64,000 nt of DNA from Sideroxydans sp. (GCA_013791855.1 VMTA01000009.1:35486-99485), one strand, 5' to 3'. Positions 51,735 to 64,000 are shown, numbered from the stretch's first letter. Numbers and translations are program-made. The notes: generated from the sequence alone by a model not told the origin.

Positions 51735-52912
51735 CAGGAATCGGAGCCGGGCATTTCGATGTTCAACTTGATACTGTCGAAGCTCGCGGCGGCCGAGCTT
51801 GGTGCCGGTGATTGTGATGGCTCTGCCGCAGGGTCGAATGCTTTCATCTTGCTGGTCACGGAATAGTCGATCAGCGAAGACAGGTTGCTGGCCGAGTCGG
51901 CGTTCTTCAATGCCTCTTCCTTGGTGATCTGTCCCGATTTGAACAGCTTGTACAAGGCCTGCTCGAAGGTCTGCGAGCCGTGCGATACGCTCTGTTCGAT
52001 AGCCTCGCGGATCTTTTCGATCTGGTCGTTCTTGATCAGGTCGGCGATCAGCGCGGAGTTGAGCAACACCTCCACGGCGGGGACCTGTTTGCCCTGTGCG
52101 TTGCGCACCAGACGTTGCGAGATCACCGCGCGCATACACATCGCGAGGTCGGACAGGATGCTCTGGCGCGCGTCGTACGGGAAGAAGTTCACGATGCGGT
52201 TGAGTGCGTGATAGCTGTTGTTGGCGTGCAGGGTGGACAGGCACAGGTGGCCGGTCTGGGCGAAGATCAGCGCGTGTTTCAAAGTGTCGCGGTCGCGGAT
52301 CTCGCCGATCATCAGCACGTCCGGCGCTTCGCGCATGGCGGAGATCAGTGCGTTACCGTAGTCCTCGGTGTCTGTGCCGATCTCGCGCTGGTTCACGATG
52401 GACTTGCCGTGATGGAACATGTATTCCAGCGGGTCCTCGATGGTCAGGATATGGCCGCTCTGGGTGCGGTTGCGATGTTCCAGCATGGCGGCCAGCGTGG
52501 TGGACTTGCCGGAACCGGTTGCGCCGACCATCAGCACCAGACCGCGCTTCTCCATGATGAGCTCTTTGAGCACCAGTGGCAGGTGCAGATCCTCGATGTT
52601 GAGGATGTTGTTGCGCACATAACGGATGACGATGGCGATGCTGCCGCGCTGGCGGAACACGTTGACGCGGAAGTTTCCGATATCGGGCACGCGGAAGGAG
52701 AAGTTCATCTCCATATGCAGCTCGAAATCCGAGATCTGCTCCGGTGTCATCATCTCGTAGGCGATCTGTTTGACCTGCTCGTCGGTCAGCTTCTGCTGAT
52801 TGACCGGCATCAGGACGCCGTTGATCTTGATGTTGATCGGCGCACCGACGGAGAAGAACAAGTCGGATGCCAGTTTGTCTGCAGCCAGTTGCAACAGCGG
52901 TGTGACGATCAT
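51734..52912 (-). CDS. pilU: Type IV pilus retraction ATPase, PilU/PilT family
   Basis: The 392-residue hexameric ATPase has an N-terminal PAS-like domain (about 1-100), Walker A GATGSGKST (130-138), the Asp box/Walker B APDVLMIGEIRD (about 196-207) and the His box. The C-terminal tail (about 345-392) is Ser/Pro/Ala-rich and longer than in PilT, which favours PilU. ATG at 52912 is chosen; the upstream part of the frame has no family similarity. It sits inside the diaminopimelate gene run, away from other pilus genes. Confidence 0.9.
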
Positions 52913-52937
52913 TGTTCTTCTCCCGGGTGGAGTGGGT

Positions 52938-53759
52938 TTAGATGCCGCGCAGCAGTTCGTTGATGCCGGTCTTGCCCAGCGTCTTGGCATCGACCTTCTT
53001 TACGATCACTGCGCAGTAAAGGCTGTGCGAGCCGTCTTTGGAAGGCATGCTGCCGCTGACCACCACGGAACCCGCGGGTACGCGACCATAGATGATCTCG
53101 CCGGTCTCGCGGTCGAGAATTTTGGTGCTCTGGCCGATGAACACGCCCATGGAGATGACCGAGCCTTCTTCCACGATCACGCCCTCGACCACTTCCGAGC
53201 GCGCGCCGATGAAGCAGTTGTCTTCGATGATGGTGGGGTTGGCCTGCACCGGTTCCAGCACGCCGCCGATGCCGACGCCGCCGGACAGGTGCACGTTCTT
53301 GCCGATCTGCGCGCAGGAACCGACGGTGGCCCAGGTGTCGACCATGGTGCCCTCATCGACGTATGCGCCGATGTTGCAGTAGGAAGGCATCAACACCACG
53401 TTCTTGGCGATATACACACCGCGACGCGCGGCAGCCGGCGGCACCACGCGGAAGCCGCCTTCGCGGAATTCCTTGGAGTTGTAGTCGGCGAACTTGGAAG
53501 GCACTTTGTCGAAATAGTTGGTGAAGCCACCTTTGATGAAGGCGTTGTCCTCGATACGGAATGACAACAGCACCGCCTTCTTTAGCCACTGATGGGTGAC
53601 CCACTGGCCGTTGATCTTCTCGGCCACGCGCAGCTTGCCCTGATCCAGATATTCGATGACGGTGTTGATCGCCTCCTTGAGTTGGGCGTCGACATTGCGC
53701 GGGGTGATCTCGGCGCGGCGTTCAAAGGCTTCTTCGATGATGGCTTGCAATTGAGGCAT
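52938..53759 (-). CDS. dapD: Tetrahydrodipicolinate N-succinyltransferase
   Basis: The 273-residue enzyme adds succinyl to tetrahydrodipicolinate. The left-handed beta-helix hexapeptide pattern is clear ([33 protein letters not shown]). It sits 8 bases after dapC and before pilU in the same run. Confidence 0.97.
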   Translation of the reverse strand: MPQLQAIIEEAFERRAEITPRNVDAQLKEAINTVIEYLDQGKLRVAEKINGQWVTHQWLKKAVLLSFRIEDNAFIKGGFTNYFDKVPSKFADYNSKEFREGGFRVVPPAAARRGVYIAKNVVLMPSYCNIGAYVDEGTMVDTWATVGSCAQIGKNVHLSGGVGIGGVLEPVQANPTIIEDNCFIGARSEVVEGVIVEEGSVISMGVFIGQSTKILDRETGEIIYGRVPAGSVVVSGSMPSKDGSHSLYCAVIVKKVDAKTLGKTGINELLRGI

Positions 53760-53767
53760 GGTTTTTC

Positions 53768-54961
53768 CTAGTTAAGTTTATTGGTGAATTCGGCGATGCG
53801 GCGTACGGCTTCCTGTGTCTCTTCCAGCCCGGCGACCAGCGCCAGACGGATGAAATTCGCGCCGGGATTGATGCCGTGCGCTTCGCGTGCCAGGAAGCTG
53901 CCGGGCAACACGGACACATTATAGTCGCGGTAGAGCTGTTGCGCGTAGGCAGTGTCTGCGATGGGCGTCTGTACCCAGAGGTAGAAACCCGCATCCGGTT
54001 TGCGCACCGGCAATATCGTGCTGAGTTCCCGGATAGCCAGTTCAAACTTGGCGGCATACAGCCGACGGTTCTCGACCACATGTGCTTCATCGTTCCACGC
54101 GGCGATGGTGGCGGCCTGCACAGCGGGATTCATCGCGCAGCCGTGATAGGTGCGATACAGCGCGAATTTCTCCAGCACGGCGGCATCGCCTGCGACGAAG
54201 CCGGAACGCAGTCCAGGCACGTTGGAACGTTTGGACAGGCTGGAGAACACCACCAGATTCTTGTAGTCGCCGCGTCCCAGTTGTCGGGCCGCCTGCAGCG
54301 CGCCGAGCGGCTTGTCCTCGCCGAAGTAGATCTCTGAATAGCATTCGTCGGCGGCGATCACGAAGCCGTAGCGGTCGCTCATCTCGAACAGGGTCTGCCA
54401 TTCGGCCAACGGCATCACGCGTCCGTTCGGGTTGCCCGGCGAGCAGACGTAGATCAATTGCGTGCGCTGCCAGACAGCTTCGCTCAACTGGGCGAAGTTC
54501 AGCGCGTAGTTATCTTCAGACAGCGTATTGAGGAAGTGGGGTGTGGCACCACCCAGAAGGGCGGCACCTTCGTAGATCTGGTAGAAAGGGTTGGGGCAGA
54601 CCACCACCGGATCGGGCTTGCTGCAGTCGATCACGGCCTGTGCGAAAGCGAACAAGGCTTCGCGGCTACCGTTTACCGGCAAGACTTGTGTCTTGGCATC
54701 GGGAGCCGGAATGTCATAGCGTTGCTGCAGCCAGTGCGCGATGGTGTTTCGCAACGCTTCACTTCCCACTGTTGTGGGATAATTTGCCAGACCGTCCAAG
54801 CCGTCGATCAGCGCGTCCTTGATGAACTGCGGCGTGGCATGCTTGGGTTCGCCGATATGCAGACTGATGGGTTTGAGCGCTGCATTGGCAGTGACTTCAC
54901 CGAACAGTTTGGCGAGTTTCTGGAACGGGTAGGGATGGAGTTTCTGCAGGTCGGGATTCAT
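53768..54961 (-). CDS. dapC: Succinyl-diaminopimelate aminotransferase DapC
   Basis: The 397-residue class I PLP aminotransferase is placed by its opening ([22 protein letters not shown]) and by the dapD-dapE neighbours. The PLP lysine lies in [19 protein letters not shown] at 54961 is preferred over a TTG at 54967. A strong promoter lies about 30 bases upstream and should drive the whole run to hpnE. Confidence 0.93.
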   Translation of the reverse strand: MNPDLQKLHPYPFQKLAKLFGEVTANAALKPISLHIGEPKHATPQFIKDALIDGLDGLANYPTTVGSEALRNTIAHWLQQRYDIPAPDAKTQVLPVNGSREALFAFAQAVIDCSKPDPVVVCPNPFYQIYEGAALLGGATPHFLNTLSEDNYALNFAQLSEAVWQRTQLIYVCSPGNPNGRVMPLAEWQTLFEMSDRYGFVIAADECYSEIYFGEDKPLGALQAARQLGRGDYKNLVVFSSLSKRSNVPGLRSGFVAGDAAVLEKFALYRTYHGCAMNPAVQAATIAAWNDEAHVVENRRLYAAKFELAIRELSTILPVRKPDAGFYLWVQTPIADTAYAQQLYRDYNVSVLPGSFLAREAHGINPGANFIRLALVAGLEETQEAVRRIAEFTNKLN

Positions 54962-54990
54962 CTTCAAATTCGATGCTCGAAAGAGCGCGC

Positions 54991-55018
54991 ATTATAAAGG
55001 TCGGGCGAGTGCCAACAA
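54991..55018 (-). promoter_or_regulatory. Promoter of the dapC-dapD-pilU-dapE-prmB-hpnCDE run
   Basis: On the minus strand TTGTTG (55018-55013) and a perfect TATAAT (54996-54991) are 16 bases apart. The predicted RNA start near 54984 leaves a short leader before the dapC ATG at 54961. The -35 box overlaps the first codons of the divergent transporter gene. Confidence 0.7.
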
Positions 55019-55895
55019 AAAGAAATGTCGTGCCGGTCGCAGGCTTGTTGAGCGGTGCGCTGGTGTGGGGATTGATCTGGTATCCCTACCGGGTGTTGCA
55101 GGACGCGGGGATATCCGGTGCGCTGGCGACGGCGCTGACCTACGGTTTTGCCATGCTATGCGGTGTCTTCATCCTGCCGCGACTCTGGCGGGAACGACAC
55201 ACGCTGGGAGGCTGGGCCTTGCTGCTGGTGTTCAGCGCCGGATGGGCGAATCTGGGTTACGTGCTGGGCATGCTGCATGGCGAGGTGATGCGCGTGCTGT
55301 TGCTGTTCTACCTCGCGCCGGTGTGGACCATCCTGTTCTCCTACTGGTTGCTGGGTGAACGACTGGATCGCTATGGCTACGCCATCGTGTTGCTGTCGCT
55401 GGGGGGCGCATTGGTCATGCTGTGGAAACCGGAGGTCGGGCTGCCGTTCCCGCAGAACGTCTCGGAATGGCTGGGTCTGACGGCCGGCATGGGGTTCGCG
55501 CTCTCCAATGTCGTCTCGCGCCGTTCTTCCCACCTGTCGGTGGAGGTCAAGTCATTCAGCCTCTGGTTGGGTACATTGGTGTTGACCCTGCCTTTCCTGT
55601 GGTGGCAGGGGGGCATGTCTCAGCAACTGACGACTGTCTCGGCCGGTTTCTGGGGTTTGTTGCTGTTGATGGGACTGGTACTGTGCGCGACCAGCTTCGC
55701 CGTGCAATATGGCGTCACACATATCCCCGCCAATCGTGCTGTGGTGCTGTTCCTGTTCGAACTGGTGGTGGCGGCCTTGGCATCCTGGGTGCTGGCGGAA
55801 GAGACGATGACAATGCGTGAATGGATAGGCGCGGCACTCATCGTGTCGGCCACGCTGCTGTCAGGCAGGGTGTACACAGAAAAACCTGCCGGGGA

Positions 55896-55899
<4 letters not shown>
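55009..55899 (+). CDS. EamA/DMT-family transporter
   Basis: The protein of about 296 residues has ten hydrophobic segments in two EamA repeats (for instance LLSGALVWGLIWYPYRVL and, in the second half, GLTAGMGFALSNVVSRRSSH). Such transporters export metabolites or amino acids; substrate not assignable. GTG at 55009 (GTGCCAACAAAAAG) is preferred, since the upstream ATG at 54973 lies across the dapC promoter. Its stop overlaps the 3' end of the response-regulator gene by 4 bases, convergent. Confidence 0.88.
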
Positions 55900-58478
<2,579 letters not shown>

Positions 58479-58479
58479 A

Positions 58480-61236
58480 TCAAGCTGTCCTGCTCAGGTG
58501 TTCGCGCAGACTCTGGATGCGGGTCTGCGCTTCGTCGATGGCGAACACGTCGATACTGGCCGCGATCTGCCTGATAAACGCCGCCGCGTCGGCTTCGACG
58601 ATACCGGCGCGCAATTCGGTCAGCAGTGCATCAGCCACCCCCAGATCGTTCTCCAGCAACATGGCCAGCGCGGCCAGCTTGGCCAGCGTCTCGTCGCGCG
58701 ACAACTGTCTTGTCGCCGTGATCGTCGCGGGCGGGGTTGCCTTGAGGCTGTCGATCTCGAGCGTGAGCTGCCGCAAAGCCTCGCGCATCTGCTCGAACAG
58801 GGCGGCTTCGGGAGGGCGGTCCTGTTTGAGCAGGCCGTCGATCGCGGTTGTCAGTGCGAACAATTCGTCCGCCCCCAGATTGCCACAGACTCCCTTGAGC
58901 GCGTGACAATATTCCTCTGCAGCCTTGCTGCCGTTTTCCGTGGCCAGTCTTTGCAGTTCGTCTGCAGCGTTCGCGTAGTGCTCGCGGAAACGCAACAGTT
59001 GCTTGCGATAGGCCTCGGCCTTGCCGCCGATGCGGCGTATGCCCTGCGCGGCATCGACACTCTTCAGCGCGAGCAAGTCGGCGGGATAGCCCGGTGTGGC
59101 CGGGGTGCGTACAGCCGTCGCGGCAGCGCTGCCTTCACCGTGCCGCTTCGGCAGCCATTTCCGCAATGTCTCCATCAGCCGGTCTGGCGCAACCGGCTTG
59201 GTGATGTGGTCGTTCATGCCGGCCTGCTGGCTGCGCTCTGCGTCCTGCGCCATTGCCAGTGCGGTCATTGCGATGATGGGGAGGTCGGCAAATCTTTGGC
59301 CTTCCGCCCGATTAGCCAGAGCGCGGATGCGGCGCGCCGCTTCGAGTCCGTCCAGCACCGGCATCTGGATGTCCATCAGCACGGCATCGTAGTCCCGCTG
59401 CTGGACCATCTTCACCGCTTCTTCGCCGTTCACAGCCTCGTCCACGCTGACGTTCATGCTGCGCAGCAGTTCGGTGGCGAATTCGCGGTTAATCTCGTTG
59501 TCTTCCACCAGTAGCAGATGGGCACCGCCGAAATCCGCGGCGATATCGGTATGCCTGTCCGCCTGCTCCCTTCTTTCCGCACTCAATATCCTGCCTCGTC
59601 CCAGCACCGACAGGATGGTGTCGAGCAGGGTGGAGGGCGAGACCGGCTTGACTAGGAAGCCGTCCACCCCGGCATGGTCGGCCAGCCGGATCACGTCCTC
59701 GCGGCCATAGGCGGTGACCATCACGATCTTGGGCTGATGCGGGATGGCGATGTCGGCATGGATACGGCGCGCGACCTCGTCACCGTTCATGCCGGGCATG
59801 CGCCAATCCATCAGCACCAGATCGAAGGGCTTGTCGGTCGCGGTCTCCAGCAGGTCGATGGCCTGCATGCCGGCGGCGGCGACCTTCACATCGAGACGGA
59901 AGTAACGCAGCATCTCGGCGAGGATCTCGCGCGAGACCTCGTTGTCGTCGACGACCAGCACGCGGATACCTTCCAGCAACGGACCGGCCTGTTCCACCAG
60001 TTCGAGGCGGTGCGCCTGCGCCTGTTGCGCAACCTGCAGCTTGATCGTGCAACACATGGTGGTGCCTTTGCCCGGCTGTGAATCCTCGATCCAGATGCGA
60101 CCACCCATCAGCTCGACCAAGTATTTGCAGATCGCCAAGCCAAGACCGGTGCCACCGAAGCGGCGCGTGGTGGACTGGTCGGCCTGGGTGAACTTGTTGA
60201 ACAGCAGCGACTGCACCTCTTTCGCCATGCCGATGCCGGTGTCGCGCACCGAGATCTGCAGGGTCAGCTCCTTGCTGTCGGCGTTCAGGCTCTGGAAGGC
60301 AAGCTCGACTTCGCCCTCGTCGGTGAACTTCACCGCGTTGCTGCACAGATTGAGCAGCACCTGGCCGAGGCGCAGCGGATCGCCGATCAGGCGGTAGGGG
60401 ATGTTCACGTCATAGCGGATGAGGAACTCGATGCCTTTCTGTTCGGCCTGCATGCCGATGGTGTCCTTGAGCTGTTCCAGCACAGTATCGAGTCCGAACT
60501 CGGTCTGCTCGATGTCCAGCTTGCCCGCCTCGACTTTGGAGAAGTCGAGGATGTCGTTGATGATGCCGAGCAGGGCACTGGCGGCGTTCTGCGCCTTGCT
60601 CAGGTAGTTGCGCTGGTTGGGAGCGAGCTCGGTCTTCAGTGCGAGGTAGAGCATGCCGAGGATGGCGTTCATCGGGGTGCGGATCTCGTGGCTCATGTTG
60701 GCGAGGAATTCGGCTTTGGCTGCGGTTGCCGCTTCCGCGGTGGCGCGCGCCTGTTGCGCCTCGCGCTCGGCTGATTTGAGCGGGGTGATGTCCACGATCA
60801 GGCCGACCAGCCCGCCCGGTGTGCCGTCGTGGTTGGCGAAGCCGGTCACTGAATACAGCGTGTCGTGCGTCTTGCCGTCGGCGAAGGTCATGGGCAATTC
60901 GCGCGAGCGGCTACCGGCACTCGCGATCACTTCCTCGTCCTCGGCCTGGTAGGCGAGGCGGTCCTGCTCCGGCAGATAATCGAGATCGAGCACGCGCTTG
61001 CCGACGAACTGCTCGCGGAGGGTGCCGAACACTTGCTCGTAGGCCTTGTTGCAACCGAAGAAGCGGGTGTCGGCATTCTTGTAGAAGATGGGGTTGGGGA
61101 TGGTATCGATCAGCGCCTGCATCAGCGTGACCTGACGTTGGATCTCCTGTTGCATCTGGCGGGTTTCGGTGATGTCCTGCATCACGCTGACCACCCCCCT
61201 GTCCAGATCGGCCGGGTCGATGGCATGCACCGCCAT
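58480..61236 (-). CDS. C-terminal part of the split hybrid kinase (PAS-HisKA-HATPase-REC-REC-Hpt)
   Basis: This is the 918-codon frame from the first ATG after the internal TAA. It would give a soluble kinase with complete phosphorelay residues but no sensor or membrane anchor, beginning inside a PAS beta-strand. No ribosome binding site is obvious before ATG 61236, so efficient re-initiation is doubtful. Confidence 0.6.
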   Translation of the reverse strand: MAVHAIDPADLDRGVVSVMQDITETRQMQQEIQRQVTLMQALIDTIPNPIFYKNADTRFFGCNKAYEQVFGTLREQFVGKRVLDLDYLPEQDRLAYQAEDEEVIASAGSRSRELPMTFADGKTHDTLYSVTGFANHDGTPGGLVGLIVDITPLKSAEREAQQARATAEAATAAKAEFLANMSHEIRTPMNAILGMLYLALKTELAPNQRNYLSKAQNAASALLGIINDILDFSKVEAGKLDIEQTEFGLDTVLEQLKDTIGMQAEQKGIEFLIRYDVNIPYRLIGDPLRLGQVLLNLCSNAVKFTDEGEVELAFQSLNADSKELTLQISVRDTGIGMAKEVQSLLFNKFTQADQSTTRRFGGTGLGLAICKYLVELMGGRIWIEDSQPGKGTTMCCTIKLQVAQQAQAHRLELVEQAGPLLEGIRVLVVDDNEVSREILAEMLRYFRLDVKVAAAGMQAIDLLETATDKPFDLVLMDWRMPGMNGDEVARRIHADIAIPHQPKIVMVTAYGREDVIRLADHAGVDGFLVKPVSPSTLLDTILSVLGRGRILSAERREQADRHTDIAADFGGAHLLLVEDNEINREFATELLRSMNVSVDEAVNGEEAVKMVQQRDYDAVLMDIQMPVLDGLEAARRIRALANRAEGQRFADLPIIAMTALAMAQDAERSQQAGMNDHITKPVAPDRLMETLRKWLPKRHGEGSAAATAVRTPATPGYPADLLALKSVDAAQGIRRIGGKAEAYRKQLLRFREHYANAADELQRLATENGSKAAEEYCHALKGVCGNLGADELFALTTAIDGLLKQDRPPEAALFEQMREALRQLTLEIDSLKATPPATITATRQLSRDETLAKLAALAMLLENDLGVADALLTELRAGIVEADAAAFIRQIAASIDVFAIDEAQTRIQSLREHLSRTA

Positions 61237-61278
61237 GCGCAGCCAGAAGCGGCTGACGTCCTTGAGAACAATCTGCTG

Positions 61279-62316
61279 TTAGCAGGCGTAGGTCTCGCCG
61301 CGCGCTATCTGTGCATACATCGCCTCGCCGGAGGCCAGATAGGCTTCCTCGTCGATGTACCAGATGCGCGCCGACTGGCCGACCTGTTCGCCGGTGGCAT
61401 AACCGAACAACTGGTCCATACGCCGGTTGCAACTGCTGATGATGCTGTTCTTCGCCAGTACGATACCGACGCTGGCAGAGTCGAACAGCGCCTGCATCTC
61501 CGCCGTCCGGTCTCTGACACGCTGTTCCAGATCGTCGTTGACTGTCCGCAGTTCTCCTTCGCTGTCTGCCAACCGCTGGTTGGCGAGCAGCAGTTCCCGG
61601 TTGCGGCTTTCGATGGTCTCCAGCATGCCGTTGAAGGCTGTGACCAGTGCGCCGACCTCGTCGCGCCCCTCCTGTGTGGCGCGCAGGCTGTAGTCCTTGT
61701 GTTCGCCGATCTGCAATGCTGTTCCGGTCAGCTGTTCCAGCGGGCCGGAGACCAGTCGCTGCAGACGGCTGGCCAGGAACAGGGTGATGAATACGGTGAA
61801 CAGTGCGATCAATGCCGTGATGACGAGGAAGTTCTGCCACATCTGGTCCAGCTCGCGCAGGCTGGCACGGATGAATACGTTCCCAAGCGGTATGCCGTCC
61901 ATGAGGATGGGTTCGACCATATGCACATATTGCCCTTCCTCGCGGATGCTGCCGGCCAGACTGCTTTCGTCTGGGAAGGGGTAGGGCTGGTCTTCGCCGC
62001 TGTCATAACGCGCGAACACCTTGCCTGACTCGTCGTAGATCGCAGCGGCGGTGATGTTGCGCTTGGCCTTGAGTGCGGCGAGCGTCTCCAGTGCGACCTT
62101 GTTGTCGTTGAAAGCGAGCGCGGCGGTGCTGCGGTCGGCGACGATACGCGCGACCGAAGTCAGGTCGCGCAGCATGTCTTCCCTGACGCGCTTCCTTTCA
62201 TAGACGATGTAGCCCAAGGCTTCCAGCATCAGTGCAATGGCACTGCAGATCAGGATGATCACGATCAGCTTGTTCTTGATCGGCAGGTTCTTCAGCCAGC
62301 TGCGCATGTTCGTCAC
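61279..62316 (-). CDS. N-terminal part of the split hybrid kinase (CHASE8-HAMP-half PAS)
   Basis: This 345-codon frame would give a membrane sensor with a periplasmic CHASE8-like domain (about 45-160), HAMP (about 183-235), a coiled region and a PAS domain cut off after GETYAC. The start is GTG 62316, overlapping the yfiR-like stop by 4 bases, or ATG 62307. Alone it has no output domain. Confidence 0.6.
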   Translation of the reverse strand: MTNMRSWLKNLPIKNKLIVIILICSAIALMLEALGYIVYERKRVREDMLRDLTSVARIVADRSTAALAFNDNKVALETLAALKAKRNITAAAIYDESGKVFARYDSGEDQPYPFPDESSLAGSIREEGQYVHMVEPILMDGIPLGNVFIRASLRELDQMWQNFLVITALIALFTVFITLFLASRLQRLVSGPLEQLTGTALQIGEHKDYSLRATQEGRDEVGALVTAFNGMLETIESRNRELLLANQRLADSEGELRTVNDDLEQRVRDRTAEMQALFDSASVGIVLAKNSIISSCNRRMDQLFGYATGEQVGQSARIWYIDEEAYLASGEAMYAQIARGETYAC

Positions 62317-62864
62317 TCCTTCGCCGCCGGAACGGTACGAGCCAGTTCCAGCAGTTTTGAACTGAGCCTGAGGTTCGCTTTGTGTGTCACGCCCGGATTG
62401 ATCTCAAGTCTGATCTTCCCGCCATCAGCATAGAATCCGACCATGCCGCCCCGACGGGCGAAACCGTCGTGGTCGCTGACTGTGAGGATAGGCAATCCTG
62501 CGGTCTTCTCCAGAAGGCTGTGCCACCTTTTTTCCGTGCGGCCGATGAACACCACCTGACAGCGCGACGGGTCTGACGGGTCGTTCGCATCGATCTTGAG
62601 CGTTCGCTCCTTGACCTTGCGATTCGAGAGTTCCCCCATCAAGTCGGCCATGGATTTGCTGCCATATACGCAGATGCGCAGCTCGTCCGGCGGCAGGCCG
62701 GGCCAGTCGACGAATTTCACCAGATGGAACAGGTAGGCGGCCTTCACCTTGTCTTCCAGTTCCTCGTCGGCATGAACCGTCGGTATGAGACAGATGCCGA
62801 GGCTCAGCAGTAAAACGGCCAGAAATCCATGTGTCAGCGGTTTGTGCATGCAGGACAAAGGCAT
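62313..62864 (-). CDS. YfiR-family periplasmic protein (DUF4154)
   Basis: The 183-residue protein has a signal peptide ending TVHA/D at about residue 32 and the YfiR pattern: KVKAAYLFHLVKFVDWP, LRICVYGSKSMADLM, CQVVFIG, LPILTVSDHDGFARRGGMVGFYADGGKIRLEIN and LRLSSKLLELAR. In Pseudomonas YfiR binds the periplasmic domain of the cyclase YfiN and holds it inactive. Here the gene overlaps that of a kinase with the same kind of periplasmic domain, so the natural inference is that it controls the kinase. An internal ATG (residue 6) is an alternative start. Confidence 0.9.
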   Translation of the reverse strand: MPLSCMHKPLTHGFLAVLLLSLGICLIPTVHADEELEDKVKAAYLFHLVKFVDWPGLPPDELRICVYGSKSMADLMGELSNRKVKERTLKIDANDPSDPSRCQVVFIGRTEKRWHSLLEKTAGLPILTVSDHDGFARRGGMVGFYADGGKIRLEINPGVTHKANLRLSSKLLELARTVPAAKE

Positions 62865-62867
62865 CGT

Positions 62868-64000
62868 TCAGAACGTCACATCCAGTCCAGCGAAGGCATT
62901 GAAGCCCGGGTCGCGGAACCCCCAGGGCATGTCAAAGCGACGGTCGACCAGGTTGTTCAGGTCGACGAATACGCCGATGTCCTGCCGTATCGCTTTCTGG
63001 ATACGCATATTGAGCACCCCGTAACCGCCATAGGGCAGACGGCTGCTGCGTGATGTGCTGTCCCAGTAGTTGCCGACCCAGTGATAGAAGGCTGCGACCC
63101 TGACCTCACCGGCGAACTCGCTATGCACGCCAAGATTGGCGACCCGGTCCGGTGCGAAGGGGATCTCCGTGCCGTCCTGGTTGACGATGGCAGGATTGTC
63201 GACGCGGGTACGGGAGAAGGTCATGTTGGCGAACCAGCGGGTGGTGTCGGAGACATGGTGGTCGAGATCGAACTCTACCCCTCTCGCGCTGGCGCTACCG
63301 GTGTTCATGGCGCGGGTCTGTGATGGGGCGGTGCTGACCACCTCATCCACGATGGCGTTGGAGACTTTGTTGAAAAAGACGCGCATCCCCAGTTTGGTTG
63401 GCGCTGCGATTTGCCAGTCGATACCGAGGTCCTCGCCGATGCCGTTCTCCGGACTCAGCGCCGGATTGGCCAGTTGTCCTGCGCCGCTGACGGTGGTGCC
63501 GCCGATCTGCTTGGCTGCCGGGGGCATGAAGCTGCTACCGGCATTGGTATAGATCGAGAGGGAGGGCGAGGTGTTGTAACGCGCGCCGAGGCTCCACAGC
63601 TTCTTGCTCCATGAGGCGCTGGCCGTGGCGGGAACGGCACCGCCGAGCAGCGCATAACGATGGTCTATGGTGTTGTGGCGCAGGCCGCCGCGCAACACCC
63701 AGTCGCCCAGTTGCAGTTTCTCCTGCACATAGAGTCCCTGTGAGGTCGCCGTGACGTCGTTCTGCGGTGTGACGATTCCGGCAGGGCTGATGCTTTCGGT
63801 GGTGTAGTCCACAGCCTGCCTGTCGCTGCCGATGGTCATCAGTGCTTGCTCGGCGTGCTGAAAATTCAGCGTCAAATCGAGCGGCTTGATGCGTTGCCGG
63901 GTCACGCCGTGTCCGGTCAGGGCCAGCGAGGTCGGGTAGTTGTCTTCGCCGAAGCGGCGCTCATAGTCGCGATCCCCGGCCTTGAACTGCAGATGCAGGG
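62868..64000 (-). CDS. TonB-dependent outer-membrane receptor (partial, N-terminus off the right edge)
   Basis: About 377 C-terminal residues are visible. They show the strands of a 22-stranded barrel (VQEKLQLGDWVLRGGLRHN, LGARYNTSPSLSIYTNAGSSF, NPALSPENGIGEDLGIDW, GVLNMRIQKAIRQDIGVFVDLNNLVDRRFD) and end in the aromatic residue expected for an outer-membrane barrel (GLDVTF). The NP.LxPE motif is typical of TonB receptors. The gene is first in the visible operon, 3 bases before the YfiR gene. The plug domain and TonB box are outside the window, so the ligand cannot be judged. Confidence 0.92.
   Translation of the reverse strand, partial: LHLQFKAGDRDYERRFGEDNYPTSLALTGHGVTRQRIKPLDLTLNFQHAEQALMTIGSDRQAVDYTTESISPAGIVTPQNDVTATSQGLYVQEKLQLGDWVLRGGLRHNTIDHRYALLGGAVPATASASWSKKLWSLGARYNTSPSLSIYTNAGSSFMPPAAKQIGGTTVSGAGQLANPALSPENGIGEDLGIDWQIAAPTKLGMRVFFNKVSNAIVDEVVSTAPSQTRAMNTGSASARGVEFDLDHHVSDTTRWFANMTFSRTRVDNPAIVNQDGTEIPFAPDRVANLGVHSEFAGEVRVAAFYHWVGNYWDSTSRSSRLPYGGYGVLNMRIQKAIRQDIGVFVDLNNLVDRRFDMPWGFRDPGFNAFAGLDVTF

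Larger units (their letters stand above)
58480..62316 (-). pseudogene. Hybrid histidine kinase CHASE8-HAMP-PAS-PAS-HisKA-HATPase-REC-REC-Hpt, split by an in-frame TAA
   Basis: Two open frames, 62316-61279 (345 residues) and 61236-58480 (918 residues), lie in the same reading frame and are separated only by a TAA at 61281-61279. The first has two spans (about 15-38 and 163-183), a periplasmic domain like CHASE8 of YfiN (VARIVADRSTAALAFNDN), HAMP and the first half of a PAS domain; the second carries the rest of that PAS (LKDVSRFWLRMAVHAIDP), a second PAS, H183 in FLANMSHEIRTPMN, ATPase boxes, two receivers (VLMDWRMPGMNG, VLMDIQMPVLDG) and an Hpt histidine (YCHALKGV). The full chain would be 1,278 codons. 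It could be a pseudogene, a sequencing error or read-through; a soluble kinase starting at ATG 61236 is also possible. Confidence 0.88.

Overview
The window reads as about 64 kb of the chromosome of a free-living Gram-negative betaproteobacterium. The gene order ndk-rlmN-pilW-rodZ-ispG-hisS-yfgM-bamB-der-hfq-hflX-hflK-hflC-hisZ-purA-tRNA-Leu-rnr-rlmB is the classic betaproteobacterial arrangement, and the moderately high G+C, hopanoid-type squalene genes, TRAP transporter, type IV pilus genes and abundant c-di-GMP signalling fit Nitrosomonadales/Gallionellaceae (Sideroxydans-like). The family assignment is inference; the order-level placement is firmer. No rRNA, insertion sequence, phage or CRISPR array was seen. 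No gene-free stretch exceeds 300 bases; the largest (about 250 bases, 3737-3986) holds the upstream region of the metal-efflux adaptor gene and the tRNA-Lys promoter.

Layout. 1-3736 (minus): the start of a heavy-metal RND efflux operon (adaptor plus a truncated CusA/CzcA pump). 3987-4905: tRNA-Lys and tRNA-Asn flanking an A+T-richer orphan gene with a C-terminal J-domain-like end. 5022-7991: a 989-residue chimera of an alanine/glutamate/lysine-rich helix, one membrane span and an AsmA-like periplasmic domain. 7998-12551 (minus): HDOD protein, aspartate aminotransferase, ComEC. 12585-16537: DUF2062 protein, a PAS-GGDEF-hemerythrin protein, and lolC/lolD. 16610-21601: RpfE-like protein, MscS channel with a cyclic-nucleotide domain, accA, tilS. 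21674-24516: a complete TRAP transporter. 24671-44232: the conserved housekeeping block listed above, interrupted only by an inverted DUF481 gene. 44238-45509 (minus): ParA-like ATPase and a cyclic-nucleotide-binding protein. 45601-46479: DUF3025 protein. 46404-54961 (minus): a nine-gene run dapC-dapD-pilU-arsC/yffB-dapE-prmB-hpnC-hpnD-hpnE making lysine/cell-wall diaminopimelate and squalene, starting from a good sigma-70 promoter. 55009-55899: an EamA-type transporter. 55896-64000 (minus): a signalling operon of TonB-dependent receptor, YfiR, a hybrid histidine kinase and a REC-REC-PAS-GGDEF-EAL response regulator.

The last operon is the most interesting part. A YfiR-family periplasmic protein sits directly before a protein with the periplasmic CHASE8-type domain known from YfiN, but here that domain is joined to a HAMP-PAS-PAS-kinase-REC-REC-Hpt chain instead of a diguanylate cyclase, and the c-di-GMP enzyme is a separate response regulator. 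In this sequence the kinase gene is interrupted by one in-frame TAA codon (61279-61281) in the middle of its first PAS domain, so as read it is a broken or split gene. Secondary points of interest are the TolA-like/AsmA chimera, the hemerythrin-linked diguanylate cyclase, and the tRNA-Leu promoter that overlaps the start codon of rnr.
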